Assembly: GCA_023415575.1 (NCBI GenBank)
Contig: JAEZKF010000053.1
Location: 1-61,581 of the forward strand
Length of the DNA: 61,581 nucleotides
Reading direction: 5' to 3'
Source of the DNA: Bacillota bacterium
GTDB lineage: Bacteria > Bacillota > Clostridia > Oscillospirales > Ruminococcaceae
The notes under the pieces are model-generated. The model did not search any database. It had not been told where the DNA came from and worked only from the letters and a program-made list of their open reading frames with translations. Below, piece by piece: positions 1 to 7,421 of the stretch. Position 1 is the first letter of the stretch. Each line of letters starts with the position of its first letter. The position numbers and the translations under genes are program-made.

Positions 1-137
1 TCTCCAGCTTCAATCTTACCTCCAGGAAATTCCCATTGTCCTTTAAACTCGCCACAACCTCTGGCGGTAGCAAAAATCTTTGTAGGGTTTTCCAAAGAAT
101 CGCAAATGACTGCAGCTACCACTTTTATTGTTTTCAT
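1..137 (-). CDS. NUDIX hydrolase, MutT-like (partial, runs off window)
   Basis: Only the first 45 or so codons are present; the gene enters from the left edge. The start is the ATG at 137. The protein begins MKTIKVVAAVI and reaches the opening of the Nudix box (GGKIEAGE), preceded by the GQWEFPGG run typical of MutT/8-oxo-dGTP pyrophosphatase-like members. Such enzymes hydrolyse nucleoside diphosphate-linked compounds. The catalytic REx2EE part lies outside the window, so activity cannot be judged. Its start lies only 5 bases from the stop of the next gene upstream on the same strand, suggesting co-transcription. Confidence 0.8.
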   Translation of the reverse strand, partial: MKTIKVVAAVICDSLENPTKIFATARGCGEFKGQWEFPGGKIEAG

Positions 138-141
138 CACA

Positions 142-1002
142 TTATTCCTCAGCTAAAAAGTCAGATATGTAGTTAATTTCAGAAAGATAGCTATTATTTA
201 TTACGGAAGCCTCAACAAATATCTTTGCAAGCTCACGATTAATCTCAAACAGGTATCCCATATTTCCGTTTCCATCCTTATCAAACGGAGAATATTTCAC
301 CTGGCATAATCTAATAATATCATCTTTAAACATTGATGTTTTTACAGGATTCCTAATTTCTATGTAATCACAATCAACTCTACGGCCGTCACGCTCCCAT
401 AGCCCTTCAACTGTTAATTCGTTTGGTTGAACACATTCATAACAAGGCGCCTTTGCAGTACTAATTGCTTTTACATATCCATCATAGCCATGTAGGATTA
501 TATCACCCTTGCGAACATCAAGAAGGCGTGTCCAGTGATGAGGCATAGTTCCTGCTTTATTTGAAATAGGTGCCCATATATACCCGCCACTAAACTCTTT
601 GTCAAAGGTGTTCCCTTGGAAAACAAAGAATGTCATACGCTTACCTTCAATACGCTGAGAACGAGCAACTGGCTTCGGAATATATCCTGTTTTATGTGAT
701 ACTGCAGCACCCTTTACTACTTCCGCAGCGATTTTTCTTTCTTCCTCAACTTTGCGATCTGCTAGTTCTGCCTGACGTCTTTCTTCCTCAGCCTTTTTTA
801 CAGTCTTGATTTCGTCCATAATTGAAGCCTGTACTGACGCATCATCAGCCACTATGAACTTTTCAAAGGAGTCTGGGTATAGAAACTTCGATTCTTTCGC
901 CGCAAATTTGATAGTCAAATAATTACCTGAAACCTCTGTTATAACACCTTGACCAAAGGCTTTATGTTTTACTTTTATATTTAATAAATCTACACCATTC
1001 AT
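142..1002 (-). CDS. Hypothetical protein: N-terminal Tudor-like strand domain, C-terminal EVE/PUA-like domain
   Basis: 286 aa from the ATG at 1002, chosen because AGGTGG lies 8 bases upstream; longer in-frame starts overlap the recombinase gene. Residues about 8-40 (KHKAFGQGVI...YLTIKF...FLYPDSFEKF) resemble the small beta domain seen beside helicases and nucleases. Residues about 65-90 are a charged, probably helical linker rich in E, R and K. The C-terminal half (FFVFQG...GGYIWAP...HHWTRLLDVRKGDIILHG) looks like an EVE/PUA-type fold, a family often tied to recognition of modified bases. I see no catalytic motif. It sits between a serine recombinase and a NUDIX gene, so a defence or mobile-element role is plausible but unproven. 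Confidence 0.7.
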   Translation of the reverse strand: MNGVDLLNIKVKHKAFGQGVITEVSGNYLTIKFAAKESKFLYPDSFEKFIVADDASVQASIMDEIKTVKKAEEERRQAELADRKVEEERKIAAEVVKGAAVSHKTGYIPKPVARSQRIEGKRMTFFVFQGNTFDKEFSGGYIWAPISNKAGTMPHHWTRLLDVRKGDIILHGYDGYVKAISTAKAPCYECVQPNELTVEGLWERDGRRVDCDYIEIRNPVKTSMFKDDIIRLCQVKYSPFDKDGNGNMGYLFEINRELAKIFVEASVINNSYLSEINYISDFLAEE

Positions 1003-1033
1003 TATAATCTTCCACCTTATAACATGTAAATTT

Positions 1034-1960
1034 CTATTGTTTCCTTTGCTTCGAACTGTATTTTTTGCTGCTACGATGAGTGCCGTCATCGTCCGTCACG
1101 ACGTTACTCCTTTTGAATCTTTCTTCTTGAACGGCCCTGAACTCGCTCTCCGTTATAATAGGCGGATGACATTCTTTCATCTGAAATTCATATTGCTGTG
1201 TTGCGGAATCTAAAAGTGTAACTGTACCTGTGTATTTCTCATTTTCGAGCATCTTCTCTATAGAACGCTTGCTCCATGTTTCTTTACCAGTAGGAGAAGG
1301 GACGCCTGCTACTGACAGTTTCTTGATGATACCAAGCACGCTGGCACCATCAAGATACCAGCGGAATATATCCCGTACAACCTTGGCCTGTCCATCATCA
1401 ATTATTAGCTCGCCATCTTTGTTCTTTTTGTAACCATACAACTTTCTTTTGTAGAGTCCAGAAGTTCCGTTTGCTGCTCTCATAGCAAGTCCCATGCGGA
1501 TATTTTCACTTCGACTCTCATTTTCAGCCTGGGCAAAGGATTCCATCACCGAAATCATAAGATTGCTGTCAATTTCATCGGTATCCAGGTTTTCTTCCTC
1601 AAATATTATTCTGACACCGGCTGCCTTTAACCGATTGATTGCTGATAAGGTTTCAACCGTATCTCTGCCAAATCTGCTGATGCTTTTTGTGAGGACAACG
1701 GAGATATTGTGAGCTTCACATTCTCGAAGCAGTCGTTCAAATTCCCGACGAGGTATTTCTCCCTTCGCTGAAGCGATATCGATAAAAACATCTGCCAGTC
1801 TCCACTGACTGACATTCGCAACCGCTCTTGTCAAAGCGGAAATCTGTGCTGCAAGGCTATAAAGCTGTTCTCTTTCGTTTGTACTGACCCTGCAGTAAAT
1901 TCCGACTTTCTTTTCTAAACGGTCATTCTTTACCGGGATATACCAGATTTTTGAATCCAC
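1034..1960 (-). CDS. Serine recombinase (resolvase/invertase plus Recombinase domain), short form
   Basis: 308 aa from a GTG start at 1960 preceded by AGGAGGTGA with good spacing. The N-terminal resolvase domain carries IYCRVST with the nucleophilic serine at about residue 26, then SRFGRDTVE and the NLMISVMESFAQAE helix. The Recombinase DNA-binding domain follows (YGYKKNKDGEL... to WSKRSIEKMLENEKYTGT). The protein ends soon after with a basic tail (KKYSSKQRKQ) and has no cysteine zinc ribbon or long coiled coil, unlike the roughly 500-aa large serine integrases. It may move the AT-rich segment in which it lies; no attachment sites could be identified. Confidence 0.9.
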   Translation of the reverse strand: MDSKIWYIPVKNDRLEKKVGIYCRVSTNEREQLYSLAAQISALTRAVANVSQWRLADVFIDIASAKGEIPRREFERLLRECEAHNISVVLTKSISRFGRDTVETLSAINRLKAAGVRIIFEEENLDTDEIDSNLMISVMESFAQAENESRSENIRMGLAMRAANGTSGLYKRKLYGYKKNKDGELIIDDGQAKVVRDIFRWYLDGASVLGIIKKLSVAGVPSPTGKETWSKRSIEKMLENEKYTGTVTLLDSATQQYEFQMKECHPPIITESEFRAVQEERFKRSNVVTDDDGTHRSSKKYSSKQRKQ

Positions 1961-2174
1961 AAGCTCACCTCCTGTTTTAATATAGCCTAATTATATCACG
2001 TTTTATCGCCAATGATAAGTAGGCAATTATTGCTCATTAAATGCGTGAAATTACAACATATTGTGTCCGCGTAATCTCTTTCAGCTACATATTGCGCGTT
2101 ATCAATACTACGCACTCAACGTGGCTCAAGTTGATGGAATTGATGTCTGTAAGCCATTTTGGGGGGTATCTGTA

Positions 2175-2244
2175 CGTGGGAACATGTCAATGGGTTTTTC
2201 GGTCATTTTTGAAAAACCGCCGTTCGCGGGAACATATCAACCCA
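2175..2244. repeat. Two 16-bp near-identical repeats flanking an 8-bp inverted repeat; possible decayed IS end
   Basis: CGTGGGAACATGTCAA at 2175-2190 recurs as CGCGGGAACATATCAA at 2225-2240, 50 bp apart with two mismatches. Between them GGTTTTTC (2193-2200) and GAAAAACC (2211-2218) form a perfect inverted repeat. Multiple short internal repeats near an end are typical of IS21-family elements, but no transposase gene is present, so this would be only a remnant. The surrounding 1961-2273 holds no convincing gene. Confidence 0.35.
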
Positions 2245-2273
2245 TTTTGAATAGGGCAGCGGTAGGTCTTAAT

Positions 2274-3431
2274 TCATATTGGTCCACCTATATGATAATA
2301 ATCGGGATCAAGTATAAACTCACTTCCTGTTATATCTAGCCAGTTATTACTTAATTTAATTGCCCTCCATATGCACTGACAGAATTGCTCTAGCGCTAAA
2401 GGATTGAACCTAAAAGGAGATAGTAAATACTCCCTCTCCACTCGTACCATTGTTCCGGTATTTAACACTCTTCCTTTGGCATCATCAATCATGTCTAAAA
2501 GTATATATGAGTCAGGCTTATTTGATTTGCTCATCTCTCCTGCAGAGATCACTCCATATTTACTTATAGGATTTAATGATTTAATAAAAATCGGGTTACT
2601 TCTTCTAAACGAAATATGCCACTGAAAGCTTCTAATCCAATCACATAAATCCAAAATGGTAACTGCCCAATCTGATGGATAATTTGAGGATGAGTTTATG
2701 GTGTTAAATAGCTCCATTAACTTTTCCTTGACATTATCTAAATTTTTATATGCGAAAAAGCCAAGAATACTATCTCTTTTAGTAATTAAATCATACAGTT
2801 TATTTTCTTGTAAATTTAATAGGTCCGTAATTTTACTTAATGATTCTGACATGCTATATGTATTATATACTATTGTACTAATATGCTTTAACACTTCAAG
2901 AAAGCAAAAATCAATTTTCCCTTTAACATAATCTCTCAACGGATTAAATAAAATACCTGTTGAGTACATTTCCGATATACTTTTAAAGATTATTTCTGAC
3001 ACTCTTTGTTTTTCATTTGTTATATCAGAATCATAAACTAATAGTCTCCTATGATTTATATCAAATGGCAGATCTGTTAATTCACCATATTTTCTATTAA
3101 AAAGGCATATAACTCTTTCCCATCCTAAAGTTTTAGCAGCATAACCTAATTCAATAAGAACATTAGGGTTTGGTGTTTTTCTTCCTGATAAATTTTTATT
3201 TATGATGGATACATCGCATATGAAAATATCGCTTTTATTGATTTTGCTAAAAATAGTATCAGATATATCTGGTGAACCAGTTGTTCCCAACGTATCTCGG
3301 TCATATTCTGCAAATACCTTAATTTCATATGATAATTTTTTTATAGCCTTTTTAATAGCGTTGCTAATAAAACTTCTATTTGAATTGTTGGGTAAATCTG
3401 ATTGCCAAGAATAAAAAACATTTATTATCAC
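2274..3431 (-). CDS. TIR-like nucleotide-binding domain protein, candidate defence effector
   Basis: 385 aa from a GTG start at 3431, with AGGAG 8-12 bases upstream. The first 150 residues match a family common in genomic islands: FYSWQSDLPNNSNRSFI, YDRDTLGTTGSPDI, SDIFICDVSI, and NPNVLIELGYAAKTLGWERVI. The glutamate in the NPNVLIELG motif corresponds to the position used by TIR and TIR-like NAD-cleaving folds. The remaining 230 residues are helical and unrecognised and may be a sensing or oligomerisation region. TIR-like proteins of this kind often act in anti-phage systems, but no partner such as a cyclase or Argonaute is adjacent. Low GC and the nearby recombinase suggest horizontal acquisition. 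Confidence 0.75.
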   Translation of the reverse strand: MIINVFYSWQSDLPNNSNRSFISNAIKKAIKKLSYEIKVFAEYDRDTLGTTGSPDISDTIFSKINKSDIFICDVSIINKNLSGRKTPNPNVLIELGYAAKTLGWERVICLFNRKYGELTDLPFDINHRRLLVYDSDITNEKQRVSEIIFKSISEMYSTGILFNPLRDYVKGKIDFCFLEVLKHISTIVYNTYSMSESLSKITDLLNLQENKLYDLITKRDSILGFFAYKNLDNVKEKLMELFNTINSSSNYPSDWAVTILDLCDWIRSFQWHISFRRSNPIFIKSLNPISKYGVISAGEMSKSNKPDSYILLDMIDDAKGRVLNTGTMVRVEREYLLSPFRFNPLALEQFCQCIWRAIKLSNNWLDITGSEFILDPDYYHIGGPI

Positions 3432-3697
3432 CTCAACATCTCCTCTCCTTCTAATAATTGGCTATAATAGTTATTGTGGAGTCGTTGTGTTATTTTTGAA
3501 AAAAGAAAATTATGAACGCTATTAGTGATTACAGTTTTAATGCTTTTTATCAGAGCTTACAGGTTTTTACTCATTCATTGTATCGGCCATTCTCTGTTGA
3601 TGATTTCTCATTTAAGCATAAATTTCGTTACAAATCATATGGGTTTCCAAGAATAAAAATTAAGTTTACATTACATCCATCCTGTCTACAATAGTCT

Positions 3698-4765
3698 TTA
3701 TAAATCAATCAAATCGTAAACAGGTGGTTCGAGTCTATCCCAGTAATCTCCTTCAGCTTCAAACAAAGTTGCTAATCCAAACTCTATTGCACAGAATTCA
3801 TTACGTTTGTATTCTTCCCAATTATCCCACGCTTCAGGGTTTACAACAATATTTTCACTAATCATGGGTAGTAAATTATTGATATATATTTTTTTCTTTT
3901 CTTCTGATAAGCTCAAGAGTTGTTGTTTATATCTTGCAAATAAGTCATCATTTTCCTTGAGCCAAGATATAATGCAATATGTTTTCTCTCCTTCTGGAAA
4001 TACCATTACAAAAATATGTTTTGCCGAAACATTAGGATTTAATAAATCTTGTATTTTGTTTCCTTCTAAATCATGTGTCATTGCTTCAAAACCGGTGCCA
4101 GCAAATTTAACTGATTGATCAAACTCCCATACAACGCTAGAAAGCACATCATAATTACCAGTTAACAAAGCTGTATCAAAAATTTTTTTAACTTTCTGAA
4201 GATCATCAATTGCCATATGCATTCCGCGGTATGGATTCTCTTCATCTGGCATATTTGCTAATGATGGTTTAATTTTAAACATGCACCTTTCCATATTAAC
4301 TACTTCTTGCTTTTTATGGTACTCAATGGCAAAACATCTATATGTATAAAGGAAAATATGCTGTATACTTATATCAAACATTCCATCCTCGATAGGTTGG
4401 AATACTGTCTTATCGTGATACCCACAAAAGCCTGTAAATACAGTTGCTTCTTTTCTCCCGTACACAGTCATTGGTGCAAATGGATTGTCCGATTTGGGAC
4501 AAGGCATATACACTAAACCATTAGAAGATAAACGCTTGATTATTTTATTGTTTTGAATTGAATGCGCCCCGATAATCTTTTCAGAGCATTCGTCTGTTTT
4601 AGGATGTAGACATTGTCTAATTCTCGATTCTTTCCGCACTTTTTTATAGGTTTCCAAAAGATTAAGTGGATTAGAATAGAAAATATCATCAGCCTTTCCC
4701 AGACAACATTTTTTATATTTTTTCCCACTGCCGCAGGGGCAAGGATCATTACGACCAATTTTCAA
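3698..4765 (-). CDS. SEC-C motif zinc-binding protein of unknown function
   Basis: 355 aa from a TTG start at 4765; AGGAGG sits 7 bases before it, better placed than the in-frame upstream codons. Residues 3-20 (IGRNDPCPCGSGKKYKKCC) form a SEC-C zinc knuckle like that of SecA and YecA, here at the N-terminus. A second cysteine/histidine cluster follows (QCLHPKTDEC, GAHSIQN, a combination seen in other SEC-C proteins of islands). The rest is not recognised. The AT-rich composition matches the neighbouring TIR-like gene, which lies 267 bases downstream on the same strand. The 3432-3697 gap holds no evident gene. Confidence 0.75.
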   Translation of the reverse strand: MKIGRNDPCPCGSGKKYKKCCLGKADDIFYSNPLNLLETYKKVRKESRIRQCLHPKTDECSEKIIGAHSIQNNKIIKRLSSNGLVYMPCPKSDNPFAPMTVYGRKEATVFTGFCGYHDKTVFQPIEDGMFDISIQHIFLYTYRCFAIEYHKKQEVVNMERCMFKIKPSLANMPDEENPYRGMHMAIDDLQKVKKIFDTALLTGNYDVLSSVVWEFDQSVKFAGTGFEAMTHDLEGNKIQDLLNPNVSAKHIFVMVFPEGEKTYCIISWLKENDDLFARYKQQLLSLSEEKKKIYINNLLPMISENIVVNPEAWDNWEEYKRNEFCAIEFGLATLFEAEGDYWDRLEPPVYDLIDL

Positions 4766-4907
4766 CTTACATCCTCCTATATGCAACAAAGATTATATAT
4801 TTTAATATTACTATCATTATACACCTCGTTTTTATCGTGTCATTTTTTAAAAACGCACACATGAGTTATCCATGTATGCGTAATTACAATTTCTTCTTTT
4901 ATTGCGC

Positions 4908-4936
4908 TTGCATTCCAATAAATTCTATGCTAAACT
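4908..4936 (+). promoter_or_regulatory. Sigma-A-type promoter of the structured RNA locus
   Basis: TTGCAT (4908-4913), a 17-base spacer, then TAAACT (4931-4936). Transcription would start near 4943, just before the first of a series of strong hairpins. No open reading frame of note follows for over 700 bases. Confidence 0.55.
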
Positions 4937-4942
4937 GAAAAT

Positions 4943-5669
4943 AAATACAAAAACCCCCCATAGCATGCACGCTGCTGTCAACAACGTGCATGCATACGCC
5001 AATAAGATGAGAGAACCATCTTAAAGACTTATGGAAGGTGTTTTGCGTGCTTCTATTGTAGCACGAGAACATACACTTGTACAAGCCTTTTGGATGACTC
5101 GCTCAAAAAGCATCCAAAAGGCTTCTTTTTTTGCTTGAAACGCAAAATGTGCATTTGCACTATGCGTTCTAAGATAACACAGCAACCTAATTCTACGCCA
5201 GCTGGTTGTAGGATTGCTATCAACAACGGTTGCTGTATATCATTAAGCACCTTGACAAACGTCAGCAGCCTTAGCAATATGGCGCAAACACATTGCTTAG
5301 GACTACCTGCTGTCTAAGGAGCATAATAAGCTCGTTCGCTGTGCGAGGGGGTGAGGAGCCGCCGAAGCGACATAAACAGCAACGCCATGACTACCCTAAA
5401 GGGTACGAGCGACAATTGCTGGTTGCGATGATCCGCACAGTGGGATAATGATACTTCTGCCCGGCCAACGTCACTGTATTGGGGGCAGCTCGCTCGGATG
5501 AGGGAGAACGGACAACTTGGACGTTATGAGACCTTACATAGGCGGTTTATTATGCTTGGTGCGAAACTTGATTAGAATCGGGGGCAGGGCATGGCTGTCA
5601 TGCTCTGTTCCCTGATTATGTACGTTATACCACGAAAAAGCCTATTGTTTCATAGACTTTTCCGTGGTA
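4943..5669 (+). ncRNA. Candidate large structured non-coding RNA (class not assigned)
   Basis: The gene-free interval is packed with exact or near-exact stems. Hairpins: 4963-4971/4985-4993 (9 bp), 5004-5009/5017-5022, 5046-5051/5060-5065, 5083-5096/5111-5124 (14 bp, then a T run), 5139-5144/5163-5168 with an inner 4-bp stem, 5179-5187/5228-5236 (9 bp) enclosing 5189-5196/5208-5215 (8 bp), 5263-5278/5292-5312, and a domain closed by 5320-5329/5547-5556 (10 bp). Inside that domain are 5362-5370/5490-5497, 5377-5382/5416-5421, 5392-5396/5401-5405 and 5457-5468/5479-5488. A final stem 5628-5634/5663-5669 precedes a T-rich stretch. The locus ends against tRNA-Tyr. Large ornate RNAs (ROOL, GOLLD) often lie near tRNAs and raiA RNA is common in Clostridia, but I cannot assign a class. 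The T run at 5125-5132 may instead split it into two RNAs. Confidence 0.6.
5083..5132 (+). terminator. Strong hairpin with T run (terminator or internal stem of the RNA locus)
   Basis: AAGCCTTTTGGATG (5083-5096) pairs perfectly with 5111-5124 and is followed by CTTTTTTT. It would end a roughly 190-base RNA starting near 4943. Bases 5041-5048 (TTTTGCGT) are also perfectly complementary to 5140-5147 beyond the hairpin, so alternative folding is possible. Confidence 0.6.
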
Positions 5670-5684
5670 CAATGTATTTTGTTT

Positions 5685-5769
5685 TGGTGGGAGGAGATGG
5701 ATTCGAACCATCGAAGCGAGACGCAACAGATTTACAGTCTGCCCCCTTTGGCCACTCGGGAACCCTCCC
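5685..5769 (-). tRNA. tRNA-Tyr (GTA), CCA encoded
   Basis: The minus strand reads GGGAGGG (acceptor), an anticodon arm ACTGTAAAT containing GTA, a long variable arm, GGTTCGAATCC and CTCCTCCCACCA. The acceptor stem pairs over 7 positions including one G-T. Length 85 with CCA, as expected for a class II tRNA-Tyr. Confidence 0.95.
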
Positions 5770-5795
5770 ATATTCGGTTTTGTGTAGCTTTTTAG

Positions 5796-5871
5796 TGGAG
5801 CTGGTGGACGGATTCGAACCCCCGACCTGCTGATTACAAATCAGCTGCTCTACCGGCTGAGCTACACCAGC
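5796..5871 (-). tRNA. tRNA-Thr (TGT), CCA encoded
   Basis: The minus strand gives GCTGGTG...TAGCTCAG, the anticodon arm GCTGATTTGTAATCAGC with anticodon TGT, GGTTCGAATCC, and CACCAGCTCCA. It lies 26 bases upstream of tRNA-Tyr and shares its promoter. Confidence 0.95.
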
Positions 5872-5890
5872 GTTTTTGTCGACGCATGTT

Positions 5891-5919
5891 ATTCTAACAC
5901 ATCGGGCATAGTTTGTCAA
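5891..5919 (-). promoter_or_regulatory. Promoter of the tRNA-Thr/tRNA-Tyr unit
   Basis: On the minus strand TTGACA (5919-5914), a 17-base spacer, then TAGAAT (5896-5891): a near-consensus sigma-A promoter about 20 bases before tRNA-Thr. Further right, to about 6210, I see no gene. Confidence 0.8.
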
Positions 5920-6214
5920 GAAAAAACTCACGTTAAAAATAAGGTGGATTTTATGCGTAAAAACAAACTTTTTACTACATCTGCGCCGAGGAAAAACAAG
6001 CTCACTGGTTTATAAGTATACCATAAAAATGAACTTTTTCAAGTCCTTATGTAAGCAGTTTTATCAGCTTGGAACGCCGATCGATTGAGAGCTTGGAAAA
6101 CGCTGATTTCAAGTGGGTTTTTACGGTGTTTTCCAAGATATTTGGGCTGCGATGCAACCTCGTGTATCCTCGTGTTTCCGAATGTATGAGTGAGTATAGG
6201 ATGAAGTAGTATAA

Positions 6215-6249
6215 AAGAGGCCGAATGTTTACATTCGACCTCTTTTTTC
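6215..6249 (-). terminator. Terminator after the alpha/beta hydrolase gene
   Basis: AGAGGCCGAATG and CATTCGACCTCT form a near-perfect stem with a TTTA loop (6216-6243). T-rich flanks on both sides make it usable in both directions. Confidence 0.7.
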
Positions 6250-7257
6250 TTATTCAATACTCACACTATTTACCGTACTATCCTTCAAAAACCCGAATTC
6301 GGTGTTGATAATCACATCCATGGCGTGTGCCCCCGGCATATGGCCGCTGTTTTCCACCAGCCTGAACATGAGATTATCGTTGCCCGCCGTTTCGACGAAC
6401 GACCGAATCATCTTTGTTGAGGTAACGATGTCGGTTTCCCCCTGCAATATGAGGTAGGGCACAGTTATCCGTTGGAGGGTCTGGGATAGGTCAATGTCCA
6501 AAAGTTCCGTGATCAGCGACTTATTCTTCCTGTAGCCGTTGATGATGATTGCCGTAAAATCCCTAAACGAGTAATCGGGGCTGGTCAGCAGGCTACGGAT
6601 AATCTTTCCAAGCTGCATCTTGCCGCCCTTTTTGCACTGGTAGCCCTCGGTGTATTTTTGAATCCAGCCCACAATGCGCCTTAGGTCCTTTGGATCATGC
6701 GTGGACGCTTGCTTTATCTTAGAAAGTTTTTCTCTCTCATTTGGGGGCATCTTTGAATGCTCCAAAACATCGTAAACCTCGTCATTAAAGAAATTCTGCT
6801 TTAGCACCTGCCCGTAAATCATCACCTTGTGCAAAGACTCCGGCGCCAAAGCGGCTGCCTTTGCCGCCAAAACGCTGCCCCAGGAGACGCCGAATAGATT
6901 GACGGTATTATCCGGGAAATCATGCTTTAGGTGTCTTATAAGGTCAACCGTCATCGCGGCAAAATGCTCGATGGTAAAGCTGTCATCTATCGGATGGTTG
7001 TTGATGCCGCAGCCGAGCTGGTCCCAGTACACCATGGTTACCCGCTCGGTTATGTCCGGGAACATCCCGCGGCAGCCTTCGCAAAAGGGGATGGGTGACC
7101 CGGGGCCACCGTGCAGAAAAATCACAATGGGGCTTGAGCGTTTCTTTCCCTCAATAAGAACCTTTTGCTCATAACCGCCTAAGGTGTAGGTTCTTATCTC
7201 TGATATCTCATTTGCCGCAATAATAGCCATTCTTTGCTTATCCACTCGGACTGTCAT
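6250..7257 (-). CDS. Alpha/beta hydrolase, proline iminopeptidase-like
   Basis: About 335 aa from the ATG at 7257; an upstream in-frame ATG is less likely because the promoter -10 box overlaps it, and GTG/ATG codons shortly downstream remain possible. Visible family signs are HGGPGSP (oxyanion hole), YWDQLGCG, the nucleophile elbow GVSWGS (Ser), the acid in QGETDIVT, and the catalytic His in NSGHMPG. This pattern is that of the S33 prolyl aminopeptidase-like group, which removes N-terminal proline or hydrolyses related small substrates; substrate specificity is not readable. It is a single-gene unit with its own promoter and terminator. Confidence 0.85.
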   Translation of the reverse strand: MTVRVDKQRMAIIAANEISEIRTYTLGGYEQKVLIEGKKRSSPIVIFLHGGPGSPIPFCEGCRGMFPDITERVTMVYWDQLGCGINNHPIDDSFTIEHFAAMTVDLIRHLKHDFPDNTVNLFGVSWGSVLAAKAAALAPESLHKVMIYGQVLKQNFFNDEVYDVLEHSKMPPNEREKLSKIKQASTHDPKDLRRIVGWIQKYTEGYQCKKGGKMQLGKIIRSLLTSPDYSFRDFTAIIINGYRKNKSLITELLDIDLSQTLQRITVPYLILQGETDIVTSTKMIRSFVETAGNDNLMFRLVENSGHMPGAHAMDVIINTEFGFLKDSTVNSVSIE

Positions 7258-7279
7258 CTCCCTTGGGTGTGATATGTAC

Positions 7280-7308
7280 ATTTTAGCACATAGGGTAAAA
7301 CATTCCAA
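7280..7308 (-). promoter_or_regulatory. Promoter of the alpha/beta hydrolase gene
   Basis: On the minus strand TTGGAA (7308-7303), 17 bases, TAAAAT (7285-7280). Its position argues for the shorter form of the hydrolase. Confidence 0.6.
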
Positions 7309-7421
7309 TCCGATTTCGTGATTTACGCATCAAGTTATGCCTTAGAAAGAAATTTTAAAATACCCCTTGCAATCAATTTTTAATGGATTTATCCTCATAG
7401 TTGAAGGATCCTTTAGATTAA

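Noticed and set aside
2041..2339. Two overlapping plus-strand ORFs of 69 and 92 codons
   Set aside because: No ribosome site or protein-like conservation; they cover the repeat-containing gap and the end of the TIR-like gene.
5090..5317. 75-codon plus-strand ORF
   Set aside because: It overlaps several strong RNA stems and has no ribosome site; the sequence is better explained as structured RNA.
5591..5931. Short ORFs on both strands over the tRNA-Tyr/tRNA-Thr genes
   Set aside because: They merely translate tRNA sequence (the GFEPP/GGSNPS-like words are the T-arm), a well-known artefact.
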